This document shows, in pieces, positions 21,916 to 32,049 of a stretch of 64,000 nt of DNA (positions within the stretch are counted from its first letter, which is position 1; each line of letters begins with the position of its first letter). Source of the stretch: Plotosus lineatus. Lineage: Eukaryota; Chordata; Actinopteri; Siluriformes; Plotosidae. The stretch lies in assembly GCA_024760905.1 (NCBI GenBank), contig CM045750.1, forward strand, positions 20,201,919 to 20,265,918, written 5' to 3'. The notes beneath the pieces were generated by a model. The model was given only the letters and a program-made list of their open reading frames with translations. It was not told the origin of the DNA and ran no database searches. The translations under genes were made by a program, and so were the position numbers.

Positions 21916-22275
21916 TGTTCATTTTCTGTAAGCACGCAATCCTAATTAGGGTTGCGGGGAGGCTGGTGCACATCCCAGCCGACTCCGGGCGAAGACAGAG
22001 TACACCTTGTACAGTACACAGACAGCTCACCAGGCCATCGCAAAGTGGAAACACACTGACTGCTTTGCAGCTACTTTTGACGAAAGTCAGAAATGGTTAT
22101 TTTTCAGCTTCACACCATAGACAGTGAGAGACATGGCTGGCCTTTGATAACCCAATTAGCTGCATTGGGGGGGGGGGGGGGGGAAGACAGTGACAACCCG
22201 TTGAGAGTGGGGCTTGATCCCCCAACCTTAGGATCAGTGATCCAGCACCTTTACCACCAGGCCACCACTACCCCC
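21916..22275 (-). mobile_element. SINE-A1, near full-length
   Basis: Reads in reverse from the tail (CATTTTCTGTAAGCACGCAA, CCTAATTAGGGTTGCGGGGA) through the body to the head (CAGGCCACCACTACCCCC). The B box is altered (GGGGCTTGATCCCCC). A G18 run interrupts the body at about 22166. Confidence 0.88.
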
Positions 22276-23115
22276 ATCCCCACCCCAATGTTGCTAATAC
22301 TGACTGCCTTTAGCCTTGATTACCAATCATAAATAACTAATAATAATAAATGACAATCAACAACATGGAGCATCAACTGTCGCACCGCATACATTAAAAA
22401 AAAAAAAAAAAAAAAAAAAAATCAGCTAAAGCTCTTTGTATAAATCATAATACAAAGACTGTGTCGCTGTTTCGAGGTCAAGAAATGACATCCAATAAGC
22501 CCCTACTTCTCGAAATACAAGGTAATGTCAGTGTGCATCCATCTCTATTCTCCAGGTATCAACCAGGAGAGTCTTCAGAGCCAATCATTATAAACTTTAA
22601 TGATATAATCAACCTTCCAAATTCATTATCATACAGATATCATCATTGCAATGAAACCAAATATATCACTTTCAACCTAATCTGATAACATGAATGACTT
22701 TTATGCCATGAATAATTTATTTAAAAATATAAATTATTCACACTATGTGAGCTCTCCAGCCGCACCTCACTTTTCTGGGTTGCATTGCTCCCTTTGCTCT
22801 TCTCTCCTCAAGCCTGTTTGCTTTCTGCCTGTTTCCTGATTGCATTGTGCCGATCCATTGCCTCTAAAAGTAAGACCGATGGCTATCAACATCGAAACGA
22901 AGGGAGAATTTTTTTTTTTCTCCCCCGGGATTCATCTCAATAGTAATCTATAATTTGTTTTTGTTTTGGTAATCAAAGTGGGAATTTGTATTGTTAACTC
23001 AAATGATTTTGCTGGATTAAAAATATATATGTACAATAATGTGGATGTCCCTGAAATAAAACATACTGCTCATCATATATAGTATTTGTTGTTTAAAAAA
23101 CAACAACACTGATTT
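22276..23115. other. No recognisable feature
   Basis: Poly(A) of about 26 bases at 22396-22421. The rest shows no SINE, TIR or coding pattern I recognise. Confidence 0.5.
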
Positions 23116-23430
23116 GGGGCAGTGCTGGCCCAGTGGTAAGGTGCTGGATTACCGATCCCCAGGTTGGAGGTTCTAGCCCCAGTGTCAATGGTTGTCACTA
23201 CTGTCCCACTGCTGGGTTATCAAATGCCAGCCGTGTCTCTCACTGTCTATGTTGAGAGGTTCATGTAAAAGAACCATTGCTGACTTTCGTCAAAAATAGC
23301 TGGATAGCCGTCAGTGTGTTTGTGAGCTGTGATGGCCTGGTGAGCTGTCCAGGGTGTAGTCTGCCCTGAGAATTGTCTGAGATAGGCACCAGCCTCCCCA
23401 CAACTCTAGTAAGGATTACGCGGTTCTGAT
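23116..23430 (+). mobile_element. SINE-A1, near full-length
   Basis: Head GGGGCAGTGCTGGCCCAGTG (A box mutated), body CTATGTTGAGAGGTTCATG, tail TGTGATGGCCTGGTGAGCTG and CTCTAGTAAGGATTACGCGG. Confidence 0.9.
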
Positions 23431-24231
23431 AAAGAAAGAATAACATGGAATAATTTCGTAGATCAGTAAATAAAATATTATGTTATGAAATATCTCAATA
23501 AAATGTTTTATTCATTATTACTATGCCGCCCCCCCCCCCCCCCCTTCCCACACACACACACACACACACCCCGGCTTTGTCTTCAGCACTAAGATTCAAA
23601 GTGAGAGCTGTTCTTAAACCCCAGCTCAGATTGTCTGAATACTGCTTGAGCCTAATATTAGACAGGATTACTCTGGGAATTATAAACGTGAGATTGCATT
23701 TCTGGAAAATGCCTGTAAAACTGACCATAAGCAATGTTAATGTTCCTTATCATTTTTTTTTCAGCCCATGCCGAGTTAACATCAAAACTAATTCCAAGCT
23801 AAAAATGGCAGCATGGAATGGTTAAAAAAGCAAAAGGAAAGGATTGAAATTCCAGTCACAATAGCATCTCAATACTGTCACTACCATGTATTAAGCACAG
23901 CTGTGTCCCCAGCTTCATTTCTTTCTAGAGTTATGAAGTCCCAGTGCTTAGCCATTGCAGAACTGCATGACCCAAATATGCTTCAGCCAAAGTCAAGCTT
24001 ACAGCTGAGAGCACAGTAGAAAGCACAGGTGGAGTGTGCTTCATCATGCACATTCATTTATTTAAGGCACCTATTTCAGAAAGCCTAACAAAACCTCTTC
24101 CCGGTGCCGTCTAGACTATATGATTTATTTGGGTCCAGACGAAGCATATTTAGGGTAAATATAAGGATTTTTTTAAAAAGTGTGCACTGCTAACTGAATC
24201 AACACAAACTTATTTGTGGTTTATAATATTG
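23431..24231. other. Unrecognised, with C-rich and CA tracts
   Basis: A C17 run and (CA)n lie at 23528-23568. No gene or repeat family recognised elsewhere. Confidence 0.5.
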
Positions 24232-24233
24232 TG

Positions 24234-24238
24234 ATATA

Positions 24239-24293
<55 letters not shown>
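24234..24293. repeat. (TA)n microsatellite
   Basis: About 28 TA units, forming the left flank of an inserted SINE-A2. Confidence 0.95.
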
Positions 24294-24295
<2 letters not shown>

Positions 24296-24297
<2 letters not shown>

Positions 24298-24640
24298 CTT
24301 CCTTTCGGCTTTTTCCCTTTTACTTGGGAGTCGCCACAGCGAATCATCTGATTCGCACGTTTGATTTGGCAGAGGTTTTTACGTCGGATGCCCTTCCTGT
24401 CACAACCCTTTTAGCAAGGGACAGAAACACGCTGACGACTTTGCAGCTACTCTTTACGAATGTCAGCAATGGTTCTTTTACATGCCTGTCACCATAGACA
24501 GTGAGAGACATGGCCTGCCTTTGATAACCCAGTTAGCCGCACTGGGGGGGGCAGTGACAACCTTGTGGAGAGTGGGACTCGAACCCCCAACCTTTGGATC
24601 AGCGATCCAGCGCCCTATACCACTAGACCACCACTGCCCC
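24296..24640 (-). mobile_element. SINE-A2, full-length reference copy
   Basis: Complete A2 copy inserted in a TA microsatellite. In reverse: the LINE-like tail (CTTCCTTTCGGCTTTTTCCC, GTCGCCACAGCGAATCATC), CACGTTTGATTTGGCAGAGG, the common SINE-A body, then the head with exact B box (GGACTCGAACC in reverse) and A box (CCACTAGACCACCAC, one change). It shows that the A2 tail belongs to the same head and body as A1. Confidence 0.92.
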
Positions 24641-24671
24641 CTATATATATATATATATAGGGGGCAGTGGT
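24630..24671. repeat. 42-bp perfect palindrome at a SINE/(TA)n junction
   Basis: The SINE start in reverse (ACCACTGCCCCC) and a second, opposite copy of the same 12 bases (GGGGGCAGTGGT) flank (TA)9. The whole 42 bases equal their own reverse complement. Confidence 0.95.
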
Positions 24672-24799
24672 ATATGATATATGTGATATATATATATATA
24701 TATTCTTCTGTAATTACCTGAAGAGAGAGGATGGTTTCACCGCCTCTCGAAACAGATCTGTAGTGAAAATGAAGTTTCAATAGAAAGTCCTTGTTCTGT
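24672..24799. other. (TA)n remainder and unassigned sequence
   Basis: A short ATATATAT tract (24685-24704), then sequence with no landmark. Confidence 0.6.
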
Positions 24800-25206
24800 C
24801 CTTTTATTTATTTATATAGCCCTCACTTTTTGCAAAGTTTGATTGAAACCCCCCCCCCAACTAACTTATAGTACATGTATATGTGTATACAATATCAATA
24901 AATACACATTCAGCACTTATAAATGCTTATAATAATTATTAAACATTCAAAAACAATGCATAAGATGTAAATAAAATATAAATACACACACATACAGACG
25001 CACACCTCACATAAAAATGTAAGTAGTTTTGTTGGGGTTTTTTTTTGTTTTTTGTTTTTTTTTGTTTTTTTTTGATTGGGTTTTTGTTTTTGTTGTTGTT
25101 TTGCATACTTGGCCCTGTTTTGCAGAATTTTCCTTATTCTTTTTCTGCTATTTTTCCTTAATCTCCTTATTTTTTTATTTTTCAATGAATTTTTTTTGGA
25201 AACGCA
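24800..25206. mobile_element. MITE-1, truncated at both termini
   Basis: Begins in a decayed end (AGCCCTCACTTTTTGCAAAG). It continues with ACATGTATATGTGTATACAA, CAAAAACAATGCATAAGATG, CCTCACATAAAAATGTAAGT and the T-rich block, and stops at TTTTTTTGGAAACGCAGAC without the other terminus. Confidence 0.8.
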
Positions 25207-25442
25207 GACAATTCATGTAGCTACATTGATGGAAATTGGTCAACTCATCCCTGCATCATAGCTAATTATGTTAAACCACACCTTAGTTAATTGCATCATG
25301 GACTAATCAGAGAAAAGTACATCTGCAGACTTCTCTCGGACCCATTGCACATGGATTATGCCCCATAAAACCTGGTCCAGGCCTCGTTTCATATCTGGTA
25401 AAGGACTCGTACACGTATCGAGGAATACATTTTACGTTCATG
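25207..25442. other. No recognisable feature
   Basis: Short unassigned stretch. Confidence 0.5.
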
Positions 25443-25628
25443 GTATTTTTTAGACACCTTCTCCAGAGTGACTTGCACTTTTTATCTCATTTATACCGCA
25501 GAGAAATTCTGGCTTCAGGGCCTTGCTTTAAGGGTCTAAGAGGGGCAGCTTAATGATACTGGTGCTTGAAACCATGATCCTTTGAACAATAACCAAGGGC
25601 CCTTGATCACTGAGCCACCATGACACGA
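25443..25628 (-). mobile_element. V-SINE-like element
   Basis: On the minus strand: TGGTGGCTCAGTGATCAAGG (tRNA-like A box region), TTATTGTTCAAAGGATCATG, then AAAGCAAGGCCCTGAAGCC and AAGTCACTCTGGAGAAGGTG. The last resembles the V-SINE and teleost LINE tail motif CACTCTGGATAAGAGCGTC. A similar element lies at 43201. Confidence 0.55.
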
Positions 25629-25849
25629 ATTTAGTTAATTAAAAAAAAATAATAATAATAATAATAAAAGTAATGTGGACAATGTTAAAAAAAAAAAAAA
25701 ACTTTGGAAACCTTCAGAGTATAACCTTTATATTCAATGTATTAATTGACTCAACAGACTTTTTTTTTTTTAGTTTCACAACCAATTCATTTTAAAATAG
25801 CTTTAACCTTTATCTGTACACGATAGTTACAAATCTAAAATCACGTCAA

Positions 25850-25890
<41 letters not shown>

Positions 25891-26440
25891 ATCATAGGAA
25901 CTTTTTGCTTATAAAACATAAATTAAAGTGACAAAACTGATGTTGTTATTCCTTCTATTTAGTTGTATCATCACCATACAGATGTTGCATTTTAATTATC
26001 CATACAGTCCTTCATTTATGAAACAAACATAAGACGGAAAGCTTGGATTTTTTTTTTTTCCCCCAAACAAAGTTTGGTATTTAACACTTTGGTATGTGAG
26101 CATGGGCTACAATTAAATTTTCACACAGACAAGTTTTTCAGTTAATGTGGAAAAGTTCCATGAAAACTTTGTCTGAGTTGGTGAATTATTACAAAAAATA
26201 GAGAAAAAAAAAAAAAGGAAAAAATACTGATCGAGTTAAAATGATAAAACAAATGATTGATTAGATGAAATATTAAAAGAAATATTTGTTTTTTATTGTT
26301 CACTTTTACTTACCAAAGAAATTTACATTGCATCTACTAATTAATAAATGAATATTTCGTCTGGTCAACTAAGGTTCAATGTTTTATTCCTTTCACTGTG
26401 CAGCCCAACATTTAATCACAAAAATGTGCGGCATATGCGA
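25629..26440. other. Unrecognised, with AAT repeats
   Basis: (AAT)n at 25847-25887 and several A/T homopolymers. Nothing else supported. Confidence 0.55.
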
Positions 26441-26444
26441 AAGT

Positions 26445-26612
26445 CACCACCATTCTGTCATTTCCGTCTGCTTGGTCCGCATGCTCGCGGTGGCAGCGGC
26501 CTCAGCAGTCAGGTCCAGACGTCCCTCTCCCCAGCCACATATTCCAGCTCTTCCAGGGTTATACAGCGGTGCTCCCAGACCATCCACGAGACATATTCCC
26601 TCCAGTGGCCTC
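26445..26612 (-). pseudogene. Non-LTR retrotransposon C-terminal fragment
   Basis: The minus strand gives peptides such as EYVSWMVWEHRCITLEELEY followed by VAGERDVW. I recognise these as the W-x-x-Y...LEEL..VAGERDVW C-terminal signature of some fish LINE polyproteins. It is about 55 codons long with no reverse transcriptase attached. The two plus-strand frames here are shadows. Confidence 0.4.
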
Positions 26613-26944
26613 TGGGCCAACTCTGGCCCTGATCTCTTTCTGTAAAAATATTAAAGATCATTTCTTAAAAAAAATTAACCCAAATATGCATTTATAAGGT
26701 ATTTCCATTTGAGTTCCACCAGTTGTAAAAGGTGGAGGATAAATTTGACTTTAATTTTGAGAGCCCACTTGTGAGACAGGAATACTGGTGTCATCATTGC
26801 AAGTAATGAAAATTATACAATCAAAAGCACTGATGGGGGCACTGATTTGGAAAATGATAGGTTTGATGCTTATAAACAAAGCTTTATCAGTCATAAAACC
26901 TCAGCAATAGAACATCTGCCCAAGTATCCATTTGGCACGAGAGG
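26613..26944. other. No recognisable feature
   Basis: AT-rich, unassigned. Confidence 0.5.
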
Positions 26945-27440
26945 ACACACTCCATGTGTGTCAGTGTTCCTCTGTCTGGCTCTGTGAATCTGAAGGCAGT
27001 ATTCCAATACACAATAGAAGCTCCCACAGGATCTCTCTATTTACGGTATCAGAGGCCTTGACTGGATTCACAAAAATCAAATAGAGTTCCTGATGTTGCT
27101 CGCGGCTTTTCTCAAGTAGTTGTCGTGGGGCAAACATCATATCTATGGTAGAACGACCTGTTTGAAAACTGCATTGTGCCTCTGGGATAAATGATGTGAT
27201 GGAAGCAGAGTTATGCCACGGTAGCTTCTGCAGGTGTAGCAACATTTCTTTTTGAAAAGCTTGATGATTTTGCCATTCTTGAAGTCCTTGGGTAAATGTT
27301 CTTCTACCCAGATGATCGTAAGCAGAAAATGGAGTTCTGCAGCCAGTGCTGGGCCTCCTGCCTTCAGGATTTCTCCGAGGATACCATCAGGGCCAGGTGC
27401 TTTGCCTTGTTTAAGTAAATGTTACTGTCTACTTTGTATA
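26945..27440 (-). pseudogene. Non-LTR retrotransposon reverse-transcriptase fragment
   Basis: Reverse transcriptase (RNA-templated DNA synthesis for LINE insertion). From about 27420 the minus strand reads KQGKAPGPDGILGEILKAGG, then EEHLPKDFKNGKIIKLFKKK and SYRGITLLP, which is the fingers region. After an internal deletion and frameshift it continues AQCSFQTGRSTIDMMFAPRQ, LLEKSREQHQELYLIFVNPV and KASDTVNREILWELL. The last block is the first catalytic motif, normally F-x-D-x-x-K-A-F-D. Here the catalytic Asp is Asn (FVNPVKASD) and Phe is Ser, so it cannot be active. Both the 5' end and the YxDD region are missing. Confidence 0.82.
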
Positions 27441-27518
27441 ACCCATGGCACCAGCACCAGATGCCACTGAATGCTTTCTTTGTTTGTTTTTTTTGTTTGT
27501 TTGTTTTTGTTTTTAAAT

Positions 27519-28018
27519 AGGCCAATTATGCAAAAAAAATCTCCCATCAAAGCTCTGTGTGTGGAGCCACGCCCCCCTCTGCCAGAGTCTAGTATTAAGT
27601 GTACCTCAGGATACTGTTTCATCATATTTCATAGTTATATTTACGATCTATATTTCTGTAGATTTTATTCCATTTCTATTTCTACTTGTTCTTCAAGTTC
27701 ATTTCACTTTCACTTTCACTTTCGACCTCGGACAGCTTTGTTGTTATATATTTTATTAATTGCTATTTGTTGGTATTATTTTATTAATTTTATTTTTACT
27801 ATATTTTATTTACAGCTTATGTTATTTTTTTTCAAAGTTTAATTGTTATTATAAGTATTTACAGCATTGGATATGTATGTATTGATATTATATACACCTA
27901 TACATGTATGTATACTGCACGTCAGTCCAGGTGGGGGAGTGATCCTACTTTGCTGATTTCGATGGTTGCATGGTGATCTCGGTCCCATTTAACCGCGGAA
28001 AGTGAGGGATCCCTGTAT
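27519..28018. mobile_element. MITE-1 copy, disrupted interior
   Basis: Begins internally (GGCCAATTATGCAAAAAAAA). After about 250 bases of unrelated T-rich sequence it resumes GTTTAATTGTTATTATAAGT and GGATATGTATGTATTGATA. It ends in an intact terminus, CGCGGAAAGTGAGGGATCCC, before TGTATA. Confidence 0.75.
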
Positions 28019-28039
28019 ATGCAGCATCTACTTCTTACA

Positions 28040-28302
28040 CCTTACTTCTTACGGCTTTTTCCCTTTCTCGGGAGTCGCCACAGCGAATCATCCGATTCGC
28101 ACGTTTGATTTGGCAGAGGTTTTCACGTCGGATGCCCTTCCTGTCACAACCCTTTCGCAAGGGACAGAGACACACTGACAGCTTTGCGGCCTACTCTTCA
28201 CGAAAGTCAGCAATGGTTCTTTGACATGTCTCTCACCATCGACAGTGAGGGACATGGCCCGCCTTTGATAACCCAGTTCGCTGCACTGGGGGCAGCATAT
28301 AT
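28040..28302 (-). mobile_element. SINE-A2, lacking the tRNA head
   Basis: Tail in reverse (TACGGCTTTTTCCCTTTCTC, GGGAGTCGCCACAGCGAATC, TTGATTTGGCAGAGGTTTTC), then body to TTCGCTGCACTGGGGGCAGC. The head is missing. Confidence 0.88.
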
Positions 28303-29455
28303 TTCTTACACCAAGGTCCTCAATTACCAAATCGTACTTTTTTTTTTTTTTTCTTTACATTATTTTAGAGAAGTCCAATGTCTCTGTCCAGGGGAAATAT
28401 GTCCCAGCACCAAATGTGCAGTGGCCTACAGATTCTGTCTTACGACCAGTTTTACTAAGGGTTTGCAGCTCTTTAAAATAATAAAATTTAAAATACTGCT
28501 GGGTTATAAGTTAGGCTTCAATATCATTTGTTATTGGTTATGTTTCTGGCTGGCACTACTGTGTTATTATGGGATGAGAATATTTATATGAATTTTATAA
28601 CACAATTTAGTGGGGTTTGCTGTAGTCTGTTGACTACTAATTGCACAATTATTTTAAATTAAATCAATCAATCATAAAATGATATAATTTTAAATTTGTG
28701 GAAAGGAGACGCTCTGAATAAGTGTCTGATACTGAGTGAGCGTGCAGACGGGGTTCAGCGAACATCAAAATGATTTTTGTTTGATCAGACGGACGCGTTC
28801 TCTTTATTGGTTTATGTGCCTGCAAAAGTTCCACTGCATGCTCAGGAATGAGAAAAGTGATAGCATAGTAGATGTGAGTGGTAAAAGAGAACATCTTTTT
28901 TTTGTTTGTTTTTTTTTTTTCTGCTCATGGTAATTTGCTTTGAACGCCAGACGAAGACGTTATCAGAATATACTGACTGAAAGGAGACATAATTCCACAG
29001 CTGTTTCTGACCCTATTCCGGATTTTCAGTGCTCTTGCTAGACCATTTTATGAATTATTAAAATAAAATGACTGCATCTGTTTTTTTTTTATTTGCATAT
29101 TTTATTCGATCACCACTAGCCACTCCCATCCGTGTGTTTATTTGTAATTGTAATCTCGTTCTTATGATTCACTTAGATCTTGCCCTTATTGAAATGGCCT
29201 ACTGTTTGACACCCTCGAATTTTGGTGTTGCTGACCCTTACTTTAGATAGTAACAAATGTATAATTTAAATAGTTTAGTAATTTTTCAGTCTTCTTCTTG
29301 GAAAGTATTGAGCGATTGATGAAACACTATTACTACTAGGCATGCACAGCAACATGATCCCTGCTTGATCGGCTGTTCCAGAACTGGTCATGATCCAAAT
29401 TTGTTGTCTTGTCCTCCGCTCTAAGCTACCACATTATTGGCCAGTGCTGAGCTGT
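28303..29455. other. No recognisable feature
   Basis: AT-rich sequence with T-runs near 28337, 28897 and 29080. No supported gene or repeat. Confidence 0.5.
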
Positions 29456-29467
29456 GTATCCAGGAAA

Positions 29468-29795
29468 ATGGTTACTGCAAAAGCATACAGCTACACAACA
29501 AAATGCAGAAATCGTAAAAAAAAATAATAATAATAATTAAAAAAAATTTAAAAATCCATAATGTCTTTACAGGCCGTTTTCTGAGAGCGCTTCCTTTCAA
29601 AGACAATTCAGCATTCTGTGATGACCACTTCAAGCCAAGCTGCTATTGGCATCACCCCAAACAAAACTACTTGGCATAAAGCGGAAGCTTTTACGTCTAA
29701 AATTGGACAGTGTTTCGACAGAATCCCCTGATAAAAAGTCAAATGTGACAACAGGCAGAAGCAGTTCCTCACTAAAAGGAACAGATAAAAGGTAA
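29468..29795 (+). pseudogene. Possible THAP-domain relic
   Basis: One plus-strand frame gives DNSAFCDDHFKPSCYW near 29605-29650. This looks like the C-x2-H-F end of a THAP zinc finger (compare CSEHF). A Ser/Lys-rich linker peptide (KSNVTTGRSSSSLKGTDKR) follows in another frame. About 150 bases upstream, MVTAKAYSYTTKCRNR could be a degraded start. Stops, an A-rich insertion and frame changes break it. It could be chance; the CxxH motif alone is weak evidence. Confidence 0.22.
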
Positions 29796-29914
29796 ACAAC
29801 TTTATCATGTATGGAGTTGAATCACCTAAAATATATTGTTGGTAACCTTGTGATTCTTTATTGAACTGACAAAAATATAACATATGCACATATATAATAT
29901 GTATATGTATATTA

Positions 29915-30237
29915 TACATGTAATAAAATATAAATACACACACATACAGATGTGTGTCCGTGCAGATGCACTCAAATACAACACCTCACAAAAATGTAAG
30001 TAGGTTTTGATGGGAGGTTTTGGGTTGTTATTTGTTTTGTGTTTGTTTATTTATTCATTTTTTTAATTATTATTTTTTTTTTTTTTGCATAATTGGCCTT
30101 GTTTTTGCAGCATTTTCCTTCATTTTCCCCTGTTTCCTTAATTTCCTTATATTTTATTTCAATGAGTATTAAAAAAAAAATGTGATGCACTGAAGCCACA
30201 TGAATTGAAGCACGAAGTAGCGAGGGATTCCGGTATA
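29915..30237. mobile_element. MITE-1, 5' half missing
   Basis: From AATAAAATATAAATACACAC through the T-rich block to TGTGATGCACTGAAGCCACA and AGCACGAAGTAGCGAGGGAT. The other half is absent. Confidence 0.8.
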
Positions 30238-30262
30238 TACAGTATATATATATAAAACCATA

Positions 30263-30600
30263 GGGCAATGGTGGCCTGGTGATAAGATGCTGGATGCTGA
30301 TCCTGAGATTGGGGGTTCAAGCCCCACTCTCTATGGGTTGTTACTGTGCCCCCCAGTGCAGCTAGCTGGGTGATCAAAGGCCGGACATGTCTCTCACTGT
30401 CTATGGTGAGAGGTTCATGTAGTTCATGAAGAACAATTGCTGACTGTCAACAAGAGTAGCTGCATAGCCATCAGCATGTTTCTGCCCTGTGATGACCTGG
30501 TGAGCTGTCCAGGGTCCACTTTGCCCTCACCCAGAGTCGGCAGAAATGGGTGCCAGCCTCCCTGCGACCCTAATTAGGATTAAGTGGTTCAGAAAATGAA
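30263..30600 (+). mobile_element. SINE-A1, full-length
   Basis: Head AGGGCAATGGTGGCCTGGTG, B box GGTTCAAGCCC, full body, tail TGTGATGACCTGGTGAGCTG to TAATTAGGATTAAGTGGTTC and AGAAAATGAA. A (GT)n tract directly follows the tail. Confidence 0.92.
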
Positions 30601-30602
30601 CG

Positions 30603-30621
30603 CGTGTGTGTGTGTGTGTGT

Positions 30622-30677
<56 letters not shown>
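30603..30677. repeat. (GT)n microsatellite
   Basis: About 36 GT units with one TATG interruption, at the 3' end of a SINE-A1. Confidence 0.97.
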
Positions 30678-30679
<2 letters not shown>

Positions 30680-31039
30680 TCCTTCTTTTAATTAAGTAAC
30701 TTATTTGTCCTTAGTAAATAAATAAAGGTAGAATTTGATGTCTACGGTACATTCAATAAACATTTAGACAGAGATAAATTAAGATTGAGAAGTTTACAGA
30801 ATGAGTGTGAAATAATTGGTAGTGGATTGGGTATCAGAGTTGGGAATAGAAATGGCATCCACCAATAGCTCAGACTATAAAAGCGAAAAACTATAAATTC
30901 TATGAATTCATTCAAACTATAAAGACTATAAATTCATAGCACGTGAGTCCAAAACAACATTTCTTGACACAAGATTGCTGGGAATTTTGGTTTTTAAACA
31001 TTTTCTACAGTACTTTATATTCTGAAAGACTTAGGAAGT
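30678..31039. other. No recognisable feature
   Basis: Unassigned AT-rich stretch. A CTATAAATTC-type block repeats around 30889-30935. Confidence 0.5.
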
Positions 31040-31729
31040 CCAGACACATCTTAGTATGTAAAGGGGAAGATTAAAAACCGCAGTAGGATGAGTGTGGCCT
31101 ATGAGCCTTCAGACTACTGCCTGAAAAATCATCATGCTTCTGTTGACACATGGACTGAAAGGAACGTTGGGAAAATTGTAGTTACTCAACATCGTCTGCA
31201 CCTGCATCAAGAAATGCAACCTAAAACTGTATTACACAAGCAGGAAGTCAGACATCAATTCTGCACTGAAATGCTGCCAAGTTCTCTGGGCCTGAGCTTA
31301 TCTCAGATGGATTGAGAGTCGGTTGAACCGTGTGCTGTGGTCAGATGAGTCCACATTTCAGCTTGTTTTTTGAAATGAAAAAGAAAACATCCGTCGAGTT
31401 TCCCGTGCCAGAGATGAAAACATCAGTCCAGATTGTTATCAGTAAGAGGTGCAGGAGCCAGCATCTGTGATGATTAGCAGCTGTTTCAGTGCCCTTGGTA
31501 TGGGCCAGTATTATGCCAGTGACTGCACCATCGATGTGGAAGCATACAGTATATTGGTAAATCGAGGCGAGATCTCTTCCTGAAAAGTCCAAGCCCATTT
31601 CAACTGCAGCAGTGGATTACTGGCCTGCTGCCAATCCAGATCTGTCTCGTATTGAAAATGTATCGTGCATCTTGAAAAGGAGAATCAGAAAGCGGCAACT
31701 GTAGACTGTTGAGCAGCTGCAAGCTTGTA
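31040..31729 (+). pseudogene. Second Tc1-like lineage, degenerate transposase
   Basis: A plus-strand Tc1-family transposase copy of a different lineage from 16674. A 75-codon frame from 31088 reads HHASVDTWTERNVGKIVVTQ and LHLHQEMQPKTVLHKQEVRH. It stops in LSLSQMD, where relatives read ARAHLRWT. In the next frame CAVVRWSDESTFQLVF-like sequence carries the first catalytic Asp near 31345; VLWSDEST is clear. Then come RRVSRARDENISPDCYQ and a shifted PASVMI..CFSALGMG. Near 31640 the reading LLPIQICLVLK corresponds to the PDLSPIEN block. At least four frameshifts or stops interrupt it. It ends where a MITE-2 begins. Confidence 0.7.
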
Positions 31730-32017
31730 CAGTGGTACCTCACCTTAAGAAATTAATCCGTTCCAGAGGTGGCTTCGTAATCTGGATTTTTCCTAAGTGG
31801 AACCGCATTTTACATGTAAAAGGCCTGATTCGTTCCAAGGCCCCCAATACTACCCCCTAAACCCTTTAAAAATTGTAAAAGCATACCTTTTAAGGCCTCC
31901 TTCTGCTTCAATATCATACCGATGGTAGACAGGTTTGGCCATATTCCTTTGTGATATCACTCAACCACATGCCACGAGCCCGCTTCTTCTTTCACCTGCA
32001 CCGAAAATTACACGCTC

Positions 32018-32049
<32 letters not shown>

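Noticed and set aside
27471..27842. 123-codon plus-strand hydrophobic frame
   Set aside because: Phe/Leu/Ile-rich translation of T-rich DNA inside a disrupted MITE-1.
28184..28591. 135-codon plus-strand frame
   Set aside because: First third is SINE-A2 antisense, the rest is unremarkable AT-rich sequence without a domain.
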